Shown: piece by piece, positions 53,842-62,243 of the stretch | How positions within the stretch are numbered: the first letter of the stretch is position 1 | Layout: each line of letters begins with the position of its first letter | Assembly (NCBI RefSeq): GCF_014217805.1 | Contig: NZ_CP055156.1 | Location: 4,842,585 to 4,906,584 of the forward strand | DNA from: Adhaeribacter swui | GTDB taxonomy: Bacteria > Bacteroidota > Bacteroidia > Cytophagales > Hymenobacteraceae | Length of the DNA stretch: 64,000 nt | Reading direction: 5' to 3' | Notes under the pieces: model-generated | Told to the model about the DNA's origin: nothing | The model's input: the letters and a program-made list of their open reading frames with translations, nothing else | Database searches by the model: none | Position numbers and translations under genes: made by a program

Positions 53842-53867
53842 AATTTAATTTTTTAAAAAATTAAATT
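53842..53867. repeat. 26-bp perfect A/T palindrome
   Basis: AATTTAATTTTTT followed directly by its reverse complement, 8 bp after the HUMPS gene. It may act as a weak terminator or protein site; it is an extreme case of the A/T motif seen across the window. Confidence 0.6.
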
Positions 53868-54003
53868 ACTGAGAATAATTGGTTTTAAAACCCAAAGCAA
53901 CTAATTATCAAAATATTAAATTTTAAAAATCTAGCATCTTTTACTTTACTACTTGTATCGTTTTACTTATCAATTTTGCGTTATTCTTAATCTTACATAA
54001 AAT

Positions 54004-55029
54004 ATGAAATCGGCTGCCGTTGTTAATTATTCCCCGGAAAAAGGATCCGTAGAAATCCGAGAAATTAGTAAACCCGCAATTGGCGACGACGATGTGTTGC
54101 TGGAAGTAGCCAATGTGGGAGTTTGCGGCAGCGATTTGCACCAATGGACCTCCGACCATAGTTGGCCGGTAAATTACCCGGTAGTACTGGGTCATGAGTT
54201 TGGCGGCCACATTGTAGAATTAGGTAGCCGGGTTACCGGCTGGCAAGAAGGCGACCGGGTAGTAAGCGAAACCGCTGCCGTCATTGATCAGAACAATCCG
54301 ATGAGCCGGCGCGGCCTGTATAACCTCGATCCAACCCGCAAAGGTTTTGGCTACGGTGTAGATGGCGCCATGACCCGTTTTGTGCGGGTACCGGCCCGTT
54401 GTCTGCACCGCGTACCCGAAAATTTACCTTTCGAACAAGCCTGTCTAACCGAGCCGTGCAGCGTAGCCTTTAACGCCGTAGTAGAAAACTCCCGGATAAA
54501 ACCCGGCGACCGGGTAATTGTGCTGGGGCCTGGTACCATCGGCATTTTATGTGCGGCAGTGGCCCGGCTTTGCGGCGCTGAAGTGGCCATGGTGGGTTTA
54601 GAAGCTGACCGTCATCGCTTAAGCATTGCCGCCGAATACGGCTGCGACACCATTGTGGGCGATGCAACCGCCTGGGCGCAACAGCGCGATGGTTTAGGCG
54701 CTGATTGTATTATTGATGCCGCCGGAGTGAGCGCTACTTTAAAATCAGCTTTACAGTTAGTGCGCCCGAATGGCCACATTACCAAAGTAGGCTGGGGGCC
54801 GCAACCCATCCAGTTCTCCCTGGATCCTTTGGTGCAGAAAAACGTGACTTTACAAGGAAGTTTCAGTCATAATTGGCCTATCTGGGAAAGGGTAATTGCC
54901 TTGTTAGCCAGTGGTCAGTTAAACGTTAAACCTATTATTGGTGGCGTTTGGGCAGTTACGGATTGGCACGAAGCATTTGAAAAAATGCACCGCGGTGAAG
55001 TAGTTAAAAGCGTTTTAAAACCGGTTTAA
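54004..55029 (+). CDS. Zinc-type (MDR) alcohol/polyol dehydrogenase lacking the structural zinc site
   Basis: 341 residues. The catalytic zinc ligands are in place: Cys41 (GVCGSD), His64 and Glu65 (LGHEFGG), and Glu150 (TEPC). VLGPGTIGILCAA near 170-182 binds NAD(P). The lobe that normally carries four structural-zinc cysteines (about residues 89-110) has none: SETAAVIDQNNPMSRRGLYN. Sorbitol, threonine and galactitol dehydrogenases are the nearest groups. The following SDR starts 3 bp after its stop, so they form one unit and may oxidise the same polyol or sugar acid in sequence. Confidence 0.87.
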   Translation: MKSAAVVNYSPEKGSVEIREISKPAIGDDDVLLEVANVGVCGSDLHQWTSDHSWPVNYPVVLGHEFGGHIVELGSRVTGWQEGDRVVSETAAVIDQNNPMSRRGLYNLDPTRKGFGYGVDGAMTRFVRVPARCLHRVPENLPFEQACLTEPCSVAFNAVVENSRIKPGDRVIVLGPGTIGILCAAVARLCGAEVAMVGLEADRHRLSIAAEYGCDTIVGDATAWAQQRDGLGADCIIDAAGVSATLKSALQLVRPNGHITKVGWGPQPIQFSLDPLVQKNVTLQGSFSHNWPIWERVIALLASGQLNVKPIIGGVWAVTDWHEAFEKMHRGEVVKSVLKPV

Positions 55030-55032
55030 TTC

Positions 55033-55827
55033 ATGCGGCTGCAAAATAAAGTAATTATTGTAACGGGCAGTTGCACCGGCATTGGCAAAGCCATTGCCGA
55101 ACGTTGTGTGGCCGAAGGCGCTCAAGTTGTTATTCATGGTTTAGAGCCGGAATGGGGCGAACAAGTAGTAGCTAAATTGGGAACTCAAAACGCGGTATTA
55201 CACATCGAGGATTTAACCCTCCCCGAAGCGCCGCAGCGATTAGTAGAAATAGCCATACAAACTTTTGGCCGTTTAGATGCCCTTGTAAATAACGCTGCTT
55301 TAGTAATTTCGTCTAATATCCAAACCACCGACGAGGCTTTTCTCCGGAAGGTTTTGGAAGTAAATACGGTAGCGCCGCTGGCCTTAATTAAAGCGGCATT
55401 GCCACAGCTATCGCAAAATCGTGGCAGCGTGTTAAACATTGGTTCGGTAAATGCCTGGAGCGGCGAGCCTAATCTGCTGGCTTATAGCATTTCTAAAGGT
55501 GCCCTCATGACCATGACCCGTAATTTGGGCGATACTTTGCACCGCGAAAATAACGTTCGGGTTAACCAGATTAATCCGGGTTGGGTGTTAACCGAAAACG
55601 AAGCCCAGCGCAAACACGAGCAAGGTTTACCCGAAGATTGGTACAAAGCTATTCCGAACGTATTTGCCCCGGCCGGTCGCATTTTGTGGCCCTCCGAAAT
55701 AGCCGCCGCCGCTATTTACTGGCTCGCCGATGAAAGCGGCCCTATTAGCGGCCAGGTGGTAGATCTGGAGCAACATCCTTTCCTGGGTCGCAACCCACCC
55801 AAAGATGCTTCTACATTATCTACTTAA
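55033..55827 (+). CDS. SDR-family oxidoreductase of the sugar cluster
   Basis: 264 residues, classical SDR. TGSCTGIGKAIAE near 11-23 is the dinucleotide loop, NNAA replaces NNAG near 86-89, and the catalytic Ser, Tyr and Lys are in NIGSVNAW, LLAYSISKGAL. The acidic/neutral residues after strand 2 (HGLEPEWGE) point to NAD. The likely substrate is a sugar or sugar acid, judged by the MDR gene immediately upstream (3-bp gap) and the isomerase gene downstream. Confidence 0.87.
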   Translation: MRLQNKVIIVTGSCTGIGKAIAERCVAEGAQVVIHGLEPEWGEQVVAKLGTQNAVLHIEDLTLPEAPQRLVEIAIQTFGRLDALVNNAALVISSNIQTTDEAFLRKVLEVNTVAPLALIKAALPQLSQNRGSVLNIGSVNAWSGEPNLLAYSISKGALMTMTRNLGDTLHRENNVRVNQINPGWVLTENEAQRKHEQGLPEDWYKAIPNVFAPAGRILWPSEIAAAAIYWLADESGPISGQVVDLEQHPFLGRNPPKDASTLST

Positions 55828-55885
55828 AAATGCAAATCAAGCAAAAGCTAATCTTTTAAATTATTTTAAATATTTAACAATCTGC

Positions 55886-55919
55886 AACTCATAACTCTTA
55901 ACTTTTAACTCATAACTCT
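55886..55919 (+). repeat. Short direct repeat before the isomerase gene
   Basis: AACTCATAACTCT occurs at 55886-55898 and 55907-55919 (period 21 nt), ending 6 bp before the next ATG. Probably low-complexity filler, possibly in the leader RNA. Confidence 0.5.
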
Positions 55920-55925
55920 CAACAC

Positions 55926-56819
55926 ATGCCCCAGCTAGCGGCCTTCCCGAAAGCTTTTATGCAAGAACTTTGTAAAGACGGTACCATGCAATTAGCCGAA
56001 TGGATCGATTTGGCTTCGGCGTTAGATATTGATGGCCTGGAATGGTATGCGGGGTTTCTGGAAATGGCCGATGAAAAAAACTGGCCAGTATTCCGGCAAA
56101 TGGTAGAAGCTAAAGGCAAAGTTATTCCCATGCTCTGCTGTTCCCCCGATTTTACGCACCCCGAGGCGAGTTTCCGGGAAAACGAAATTAATAAGCAAAA
56201 ACGTTGGATTGATATGGCGCACGCTTTAGGCGCCACCTATTGCCGCGTATTATCCGGCCAACGGCGACCCGAATTAAGCATCGAGGAAGGCGTAAATCTG
56301 GCAGCGGAATGTATCATGGCTAGTTTGCCTTACGCGCAGGAGCGGGGAATTACCCTTATCCTGGAGAATCATTACAAAGATGATTTTTGGGAATATCCGG
56401 AGTTTGCCCAGAAAATGGCGGTTTTTAGCCAACTGGTAAATAAAATACAGCACCCCAACTTTGGCGTAAACTACGACCCGAGTAATACTTACCTGGCCGG
56501 CGAAGATCCGTTAGACTTGCTGTACCAGGTATCCGGGAGAGTAGTTACCATGCACGCCAGCGATCGCTATTTAATAGAAGGCACTATCGAAGATTTGCGG
56601 CGCGAAGAAGGAGGCGCCACCGGTTACGCCCAACGTTTGCGCCACGGCGAAATTGGCAAAGGTTTAAACGATTACGACGCCATATTTACCGAATTAAAGC
56701 GCGTAGGCTTTAACAGTTGGATCAGCATTGAAGACGGCGTGGAAGGCATGGCACAACTCGAAAGAAGCGTAGCTTTCCTGCGCCGGAAAATGGCTCAGTA
56801 TTGGCCGGAGGAAAATTAA
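55926..56819 (+). CDS. Sugar phosphate isomerase/epimerase (AP-endonuclease-2 TIM barrel), cytosolic
   Basis: 297 residues, xylose-isomerase-like barrel. Metal-ligand positions are visible: ILENHYKDD near 142-150 (Glu), NYDPSNTYLAG near 177-187 (Asp), VVTMHASDR near 205-213 (His) and WISIEDGVEG near 260-269 (Glu). No signal sequence. Such enzymes isomerise, epimerise or dehydrate keto sugars. It lies 98 bp after the SDR gene in the same direction. A Tat-exported relative is encoded at 59803. Confidence 0.86.
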   Translation: MPQLAAFPKAFMQELCKDGTMQLAEWIDLASALDIDGLEWYAGFLEMADEKNWPVFRQMVEAKGKVIPMLCCSPDFTHPEASFRENEINKQKRWIDMAHALGATYCRVLSGQRRPELSIEEGVNLAAECIMASLPYAQERGITLILENHYKDDFWEYPEFAQKMAVFSQLVNKIQHPNFGVNYDPSNTYLAGEDPLDLLYQVSGRVVTMHASDRYLIEGTIEDLRREEGGATGYAQRLRHGEIGKGLNDYDAIFTELKRVGFNSWISIEDGVEGMAQLERSVAFLRRKMAQYWPEEN

Positions 56820-56847
56820 AAATTTTAAAAAATTTACTTTCGGGCGA

Positions 56848-57969
56848 TTACACCCGGATGTAGATTTTGCGCTTGTCCAGCAAGTAGCCTACAAGCCAGC
56901 AAATCAGCATAAAGGTAATGGCAAATAAAAAGGATCCTAGGTAGCCTCCAAGAGGGGCAAATACCGCATTATAAATGGCAGAGTAATAACTTTGGTCGCC
57001 GGTCCGGAAGAAGTATAATAAAATAGCCAGCACTTCGGATAGTAAGTAAATAAACAAGGGGTTCCGGCCGAACACTTCAAAAAAATACGTCCAGTTGGTT
57101 TTACGGCGCAAATCAATAACATAAACCAGCATCGCCAAAATAATGCAGTCGATGGCTACGGTTAATACCACAAAAGAACTGGTCCACAGTTTTTTATTTA
57201 TCGGAAAAGCTAAATTCCAGAGATAAGCAATAAACAACAAGGTGCAGCCGGTTAATAGCAGCTTAGCTAAAGCTTCAAAGTTTTTACCTTGTTTTTGCAG
57301 AAAGTAGCCGGCAGCGTAGCCGGCGGTTACATTGGCGATGGCCGGTAAGGTGCTGAGTAAACCTTCCGGATCGAAAGGTACGCCTTCGCCCATGTACAAG
57401 TGTTTTGGGCCAATTAACCAATTATCCAGCTTTAATACGGCATTGCTGTGCAAGGTTAATTGGGCACCGGGTTCGCCGAACAAAAGCAGCAATACCCAAT
57501 ACAACAATAAACCAGCCACAGAAATAATTAAAGCCCGCCGCCAGTCAAAGTAGTAAATTAAAAGTGCCGCTATGCCAAAGACCAAAGCAATCCGTTGCAG
57601 TACGCCAAATACCCGGGTTGATGCAAATTCATTACCTACTAATCTGCCTTCTTCCCAATGCACAAACGGAAACCAGTACATCAGAAAACCCAGGAGAAAA
57701 ATAATAAAAACCCGCTTCAGTATTTTACCCCAAACTTGGCTCTTCGGCATGCTCCGGTACCGGTTCATTACAAAACTAAGTGCATTGCCCACAGCAAATA
57801 AAAACGAAGGAAAAACCAAATCGGTAGGAGTGAAGCCATGCCACTTGGCGTGCAGCAAAGGCGAAAAAGTAGTAGCGCCATTACCCGGTGTGTTTACAAT
57901 AATCATAAAACAAACCGTCATGCCCCGGAATACATCCAGGGCAGTAAAACGCTGCGCGGTTAAAGCCAT
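56848..57969 (-). CDS. DUF5009/NagX-like membrane N-acetyltransferase
   Basis: 373 residues with about ten membrane helices. TALDVFRGMTVCFMIIVNTPG near 8-28 and WHGFTPTDLVFPSFLFAVG near 43-61 are the signatures of the heparan-alpha-glucosaminide N-acetyltransferase (NagX/HGSNAT) group, where a His near the second motif takes part in moving the acetyl group across the membrane. In bacteria it is thought to acetylate amino sugars in the periplasm. It is on the opposite strand within the sugar cluster, convergent with the isomerase gene (28-bp gap). Confidence 0.87.
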   Translation of the reverse strand: MALTAQRFTALDVFRGMTVCFMIIVNTPGNGATTFSPLLHAKWHGFTPTDLVFPSFLFAVGNALSFVMNRYRSMPKSQVWGKILKRVFIIFLLGFLMYWFPFVHWEEGRLVGNEFASTRVFGVLQRIALVFGIAALLIYYFDWRRALIISVAGLLLYWVLLLLFGEPGAQLTLHSNAVLKLDNWLIGPKHLYMGEGVPFDPEGLLSTLPAIANVTAGYAAGYFLQKQGKNFEALAKLLLTGCTLLFIAYLWNLAFPINKKLWTSSFVVLTVAIDCIILAMLVYVIDLRRKTNWTYFFEVFGRNPLFIYLLSEVLAILLYFFRTGDQSYYSAIYNAVFAPLGGYLGSFLFAITFMLICWLVGYLLDKRKIYIRV

Positions 57970-58296
57970 AACTTTAGTAAAGTTTTAGAATATTTTTAAA
58001 TTTTTTAAATTCTGGAAATTACAAAAATGCAGGTTGCTAATTAAAATTGCGGCTGCTACCAACTAACAGGTATTGTTTTTACCTAACCTTCACGCCCTTA
58101 ATATAGGTATTTTAAATAGGATTATTGACTTAATTTTCAGCGTATCTGCTAAGTGATGTTTAATATTGTGGCCTGAATCTTATACTTCAAAGAGAAAGCT
58201 GAAAAACCAGCCGAAACACGTTTAGCGCCTTTATTTTTATTAAATATTTTGCCGGATAGTTAGTAGTTTTGGCAAACGAAAATTTGAAAAAAGTAT
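57970..58296. other. Divergent intergenic region
   Basis: 327 bp between the NagX-like gene and the Gfo/Idh/MocA gene. It contains A/T strings near 57990 and a promoter candidate at 58264; nothing else stands out. Confidence 0.4.
58264..58271 (+). promoter_or_regulatory. Candidate -7 element of the Gfo/Idh/MocA gene
   Basis: TAGTTTTG matches TAnnTTTG exactly, 25 bp before the ATG at 58297. No TTTG is found at the standard -33 distance. Confidence 0.4.
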
Positions 58297-59361
58297 ATGT
58301 CTTCAGTGGTTAAAGTTGGTTTAATTGGCTACGGTATGGCCGGGCAGGTATTTCATGCCCCCATTATTACCAGCGTGCCAAGTTTAGAATTAACAAAAAT
58401 AAGAGCTACCAATCACGAACACCGGAAATTAGCTTTAGAGCGTTACCCCGATGTAGAACTGGTAAACGAATCTAACGAAATAATACAGGATGAAGCCATT
58501 GATTTAATAGTAATAGCTACGCCCAACGACTTACATTATTCTTTAGCCGAGGCAGCTTTGCTGGCCGGTAAACACGTGGTAGTTGATAAACCATTTACAA
58601 TAACTGCTGCCGAAGCCGACAAATTAATTGCCTTGGCCGAAAAGCAAAATAAATTACTTTCGGTGCACCACAACCGGCGTTGGGATAGTAATGCCCGCAC
58701 GCTACGTAAAATTATTGCCGGCAATTTTGTGGGCCGTATTGTGGAATTAGAAATTCATTTCGACCGGTACCGTCCGTATTTACGTCCGGGCGCCTGGCGC
58801 GAAGAAGATACCCCGGGCTCTGGCATATTGTATGATTTAGGCGCGCACCTCCTCGACGAAGCCCAGTGCTTGTTTGGTTTACCCGATTTTATTACCGCCG
58901 ATGAACGCATTCAAAGAACGGGCGGCCAAACCATTGATAATTTTACCGCAGTTTTGGACTATGAAGGTTTAAAAGTTACTTTAAAAGCCGGGATGTTGGT
59001 GCGGGAACTAGGCCCAACTTACGTGTTGCACGGAGAGCAAGGCAGTTTTGTAAAATATGGCACCGATGTGCAGGAAGCCGCTTTAAAAGCCGGACAACAT
59101 CCGAAAAATACACCTTATTGGGGGGTAGAGCCGGAAAGCAACTGGGGATTATTAAATACCGAGTACGAAGGTCAGCATATTACCGGAAAAATTGAAAGCG
59201 AGCCAGGCGATTACCGGGAGTATTTTGTAAATGTATACCAAGCCATAACCGAAGGAGCAGCCCTGGCCGTAACCGCCGAACAAGCCCGCAACACCATCCG
59301 CCTGATTGAACTGGCCCGCCAAAGCAGTGCCGAAAAACGAACGCTGCCTTTTAGCCTTTAA
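58297..59361 (+). CDS. Gfo/Idh/MocA-family oxidoreductase, cytosolic
   Basis: 354 residues. N-terminal Rossmann fold VGLIGYGMAGQVFHAP, then VIATPNDLHYSLAEAAL and VVDKPFTI (the EKP-type motif with Asp in place of Glu), and the alpha/beta domain with LYDLGAHLLDEAQCLFG, where the catalytic His/Asp lie. It uses NAD(P) to oxidise or reduce a sugar or inositol. It has no signal peptide, in contrast to the Tat-bearing homologue at 60828. It is convergent with the Tat isomerase gene, with repeat copy B in between. Confidence 0.88.
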   Translation: MSSVVKVGLIGYGMAGQVFHAPIITSVPSLELTKIRATNHEHRKLALERYPDVELVNESNEIIQDEAIDLIVIATPNDLHYSLAEAALLAGKHVVVDKPFTITAAEADKLIALAEKQNKLLSVHHNRRWDSNARTLRKIIAGNFVGRIVELEIHFDRYRPYLRPGAWREEDTPGSGILYDLGAHLLDEAQCLFGLPDFITADERIQRTGGQTIDNFTAVLDYEGLKVTLKAGMLVRELGPTYVLHGEQGSFVKYGTDVQEAALKAGQHPKNTPYWGVEPESNWGLLNTEYEGQHITGKIESEPGDYREYFVNVYQAITEGAALAVTAEQARNTIRLIELARQSSAEKRTLPFSL

Positions 59362-59435
59362 TTTTAAAATATTAGTATTAGTACTAAGTAGGAATACAAG
59401 GAACCATTTAAAATAGGCAAATTACCCCTAGTGCA

Positions 59436-59671
59436 CTATGCAACAGATAGCCTTAGACAGGTGCAGAGAATGACGCTAAACTGTTCGAGCGGTCAGCGAG
59501 TTTTTAGCGTCTTGATTTTTTTGGTTCTTTTTGTATCAAGACAAAAAGAACAAGACCTAAACTATGAAACAACTTCAATCTGATATAAAGCAACAGCTAA
59601 GGCTATGCGAACGATAGCTTTTATCTTTCAGCCTTAATTTGCAAGTCACGGAAGTAACTTCCGCGCCATAG
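59436..59671 (-). repeat. Dispersed structured repeat, copy B
   Basis: Reverse-oriented relative of 8760-8992; by eye most positions agree, with the inverted repeats best kept. Landmarks: CGGAAGTAACTTCCG (59649-59663); hairpin GTTCTTTTTGT/ACAAAAAGAAC (59524-59534 with 59541-59551); GTCTTGAT/ATCAAGAC (59509-59516 with 59535-59542); GACGCTAAA/TTTAGCGTC (59472-59480 with 59503-59511). A degenerate second copy of the first module follows at 59687-59715. It lies in a convergent intergenic space. Confidence 0.85.
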
Positions 59672-59744
59672 AGTGCTTTATGAATCGCAATTCACGAAAG
59701 TTAATTCGCGCTATAATGGGGCGTTCCCAGAAGTTAGAAGCAGG

Positions 59745-59802
59745 ATTTTAAAATCAACAGAAAACAACAAGAACTGCTGTTGTTTTCTGCTGATTTTAAA
59801 AT
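59745..59802 (-). terminator. Long 3' hairpin of the Tat-isomerase gene
   Basis: A 25-bp stem with a single mismatch (59745-59769 with 59778-59802) and an 8-nt loop begins directly after the stop codon of the minus-strand gene. The base of the stem is A/T only. It probably ends or protects the transcript. Confidence 0.7.
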
Positions 59803-60723
59803 TTAAATAAATTTAAAACCCCACTCTTTCATTATTTCTAAATCTTCTTGTATGCAGGCCAAAGGCGTTTTACCCTGGTAAGATTCCTGTTCAATAATAA
59901 AGTGTTTGGTGCCACCCATTTTACGTCCAAGTTCTACTATTTCTTTTACCGGAACTACTCCTTTACCCAGAATCGTACTTTCGTACCCGCTCATCGAGCC
60001 TTGGTCGCTTTTAATTTCGTCTTTCACGTGCATGGATTCAAAACGCCCGGGGTACTTTTTCATGATGTCCAAAGCCCGGCCGCCAGCACCGTACATGTTA
60101 CCAATATCCAGTTGCTGGGCAACTAGTTTTGCATCGGTGTTCTGCATGATAATGTCAAACATAGTCATGTTGTTGAGCTTGGTGTAAAACTCAAAATCGT
60201 GATTGTGGTAACCAAACTTAACGCCTGATTTTTGACATAATTCCCCGCATTTATTAAAAACCTCCAGAAATCGCTTTAAACCATCTAAATCTTTACGTAA
60301 ACTTTCATCCATCGAGGGGCTAATTACAAACTGCTGCCCAACTTCTGCTGAATCGGCTACCGTTTTTTTCCAATTGTCGGTAAAATCTTTGGTAGCAGCA
60401 TCGTAATGTTGTTTGCCTAAAACAGAGTGACCGGTGGGCATGTTTAAGCCTAAATCAGCTAAAATTTTCTTGAATTCTACTGGAGTAGAGCCGTAAAATT
60501 TACCATTGGCGTATCCGGCGTGTTCTACGTGCTTGTAACCCATTTTGGCAATTTGCTGCAAAGTACCCCGTGGGTCGGCTTTCATTTCGTCCCGCACCGA
60601 ATACAACTGAATGCCCAGTAATTCTTTCGGGGGTTTAGCGGCCAGTAGCTCACGCGCCCATAAACTGGAACCTGCCAGTGCCATAGCACTGGTTTTAAGA
60701 AAAGTTCTGCGGGTAGATTTCAT
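59803..60723 (-). CDS. Tat-exported sugar phosphate isomerase/epimerase-like protein
   Basis: 306 residues. A twin-arginine signal (STRRTFLKTSAMALAGSS, residues 3-20) precedes a TIM barrel of the xylose-isomerase-like superfamily: GIQLYSVRDEMKADPRGTL near 37-55, FGYHNHDFEF near 169-178, QLDIGNMYGAG near 204-214, SMHVKDE and FIIEQES near 270-276 give the metal ligands. Export folded through Tat suggests a bound metal cofactor and periplasmic action on free or oligomeric sugars. It lies downstream of the Tat Gfo/Idh/MocA gene on the same strand. Confidence 0.87.
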   Translation of the reverse strand: MKSTRRTFLKTSAMALAGSSLWARELLAAKPPKELLGIQLYSVRDEMKADPRGTLQQIAKMGYKHVEHAGYANGKFYGSTPVEFKKILADLGLNMPTGHSVLGKQHYDAATKDFTDNWKKTVADSAEVGQQFVISPSMDESLRKDLDGLKRFLEVFNKCGELCQKSGVKFGYHNHDFEFYTKLNNMTMFDIIMQNTDAKLVAQQLDIGNMYGAGGRALDIMKKYPGRFESMHVKDEIKSDQGSMSGYESTILGKGVVPVKEIVELGRKMGGTKHFIIEQESYQGKTPLACIQEDLEIMKEWGFKFI

Positions 60724-60827
60724 GGTTAAATGAATTTTAAAATTTAAATTTATGAACAGGTTTAGTAAGCTGCAATCAATTAGTAATAAACGAAAACTGA
60801 TAGGTGGATAAAAACAATTTTTAAAAA

Positions 60828-62243
60828 TTAGCTCTTTTTACCGGTTTTAGCAATTTTCATGTTTACCGGGTCCCAGTTAATAATCTTCTTTTCGAAGTAG
60901 CTGTCGTTGCAGGCCAGGCTGGGAGCGGCCGCCCGGAAACCGAAAGCGCCATCTTCCTGAATGGGCTTATTGTTGCGTACTGCATCGAAAAAGTTGGTTA
61001 CGTGGGCTAAATGCATATTATGACTATTAGGGGTTTGGTAAACAAAAGACGTTTTAAGGGCCGGACTTTGATCTTCTGCTGAATATTTTTGGTTGTATTG
61101 TTCTTGTATTTTTTGCTGCATGGCCTGCGGGTAAGTCTGCAGGGCATCCCAACCCCCTATACCCGGGGCTTTGCTCATTTTACTATGACTTACTTTAACC
61201 GAATTGCCGCCAATTTCCATTACACCTTCGCTGCCTACAAACCGCGAGGTGCCTCCATCGCCCATGCCGCTCACAAAGTTTACGCGCAGCATTACTTCAA
61301 AGGCCGGATGTTCCGGCGTTTGCGGGTATTCCATAATGGCCGTCATGATATCCGGAACATCGCGCCCGTCTTTCCAGTAAGTTAAGCCCCCGGAAGCAAA
61401 AATGCGGTTAGGCCCCAAAGAACCCGTTACCGTATGAATGGTAGATAATAAATGCACGAATAAATCGCCGGCCATGCCGGTTCCAAAATCGCGGTAGTTA
61501 CGCCACCAAAAGAATTTTTTCGGATCGTAAGGCATTTTACCCATACCGGCAATGTAGCGGTCCCAATCTACGGTTTCGGGCGATGCATCCAAGGGCATGG
61601 TGTATTGCCAGGCACCCAAAGCGCTTTGACGATCGGTGGAGGCCTCTACTACAGTAAGTTGCCCGATTTCGCCGGCTTTGTAATATTCCCGGCCTTTTTG
61701 CACCGACATACCGCTTACCCACTGGCTACCAATTTGCAAGGGCTTGCCACTCTTTTTTTGCGCTTCTATTACCGGTAATCCTTCGCTAATTTTCTGCACC
61801 ATGGGCTTTTCGCAATACACAGCTTTGCCTTTATTTAAAGCATCAATGGTCATGCGGGCGTGCCAGTTATCGCTGGGGGCAATTATTACGGCATCAATGT
61901 CGCTGCGTTCTAAAATTTCCCGATAATCGCGGGTGGTCATTAAATCCGGCCCAAATAATTCTTTGGCTCTTTCTAAACGGCCGGTGTACAAATCGCAGGC
62001 TGCCGCCAACTCTACTCCCGGTACCTGTAAGGCCGAACGGACATCGTTGTATCCCATAATGCCCATGCCAATGCAAGCCACCCGGATTTTGTCGTTTGCC
62101 GAAATTTTCTTTTCCGCAGCTAAAATCCGCTGTTCCCGGCTTTCTTCCGACTCGGCCAAAGCGTGCACCGAACCACCCGCTAACAATAATGAAGACGCTC
62201 CCAGTTGTTGAATAAATTTTCGGCGCGAAGAAAAAACTGACAT
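60828..62243 (-). CDS. Tat-exported Gfo/Idh/MocA-family oxidoreductase
   Basis: 471 residues. A twin-arginine signal (SSRRKFIQQLGASSLLLAGG, residues 5-24) precedes a Rossmann fold (VACIGMGIMGYNDVRSAL) with IIAPSDNWHARMTIDALNKGK and VYCEKPMV (EKP motif), then a large substrate domain with WRNYRDFGTGMAGDLFVHLLSTIH. Proteins of this class carry a tightly bound NAD(P) and act on glycosides in the periplasm. It is 104 bp upstream of the Tat isomerase gene and probably co-transcribed with it; together they suggest periplasmic oxidation followed by rearrangement or elimination. Confidence 0.88.
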   Translation of the reverse strand: MSVFSSRRKFIQQLGASSLLLAGGSVHALAESEESREQRILAAEKKISANDKIRVACIGMGIMGYNDVRSALQVPGVELAAACDLYTGRLERAKELFGPDLMTTRDYREILERSDIDAVIIAPSDNWHARMTIDALNKGKAVYCEKPMVQKISEGLPVIEAQKKSGKPLQIGSQWVSGMSVQKGREYYKAGEIGQLTVVEASTDRQSALGAWQYTMPLDASPETVDWDRYIAGMGKMPYDPKKFFWWRNYRDFGTGMAGDLFVHLLSTIHTVTGSLGPNRIFASGGLTYWKDGRDVPDIMTAIMEYPQTPEHPAFEVMLRVNFVSGMGDGGTSRFVGSEGVMEIGGNSVKVSHSKMSKAPGIGGWDALQTYPQAMQQKIQEQYNQKYSAEDQSPALKTSFVYQTPNSHNMHLAHVTNFFDAVRNNKPIQEDGAFGFRAAAPSLACNDSYFEKKIINWDPVNMKIAKTGKKS

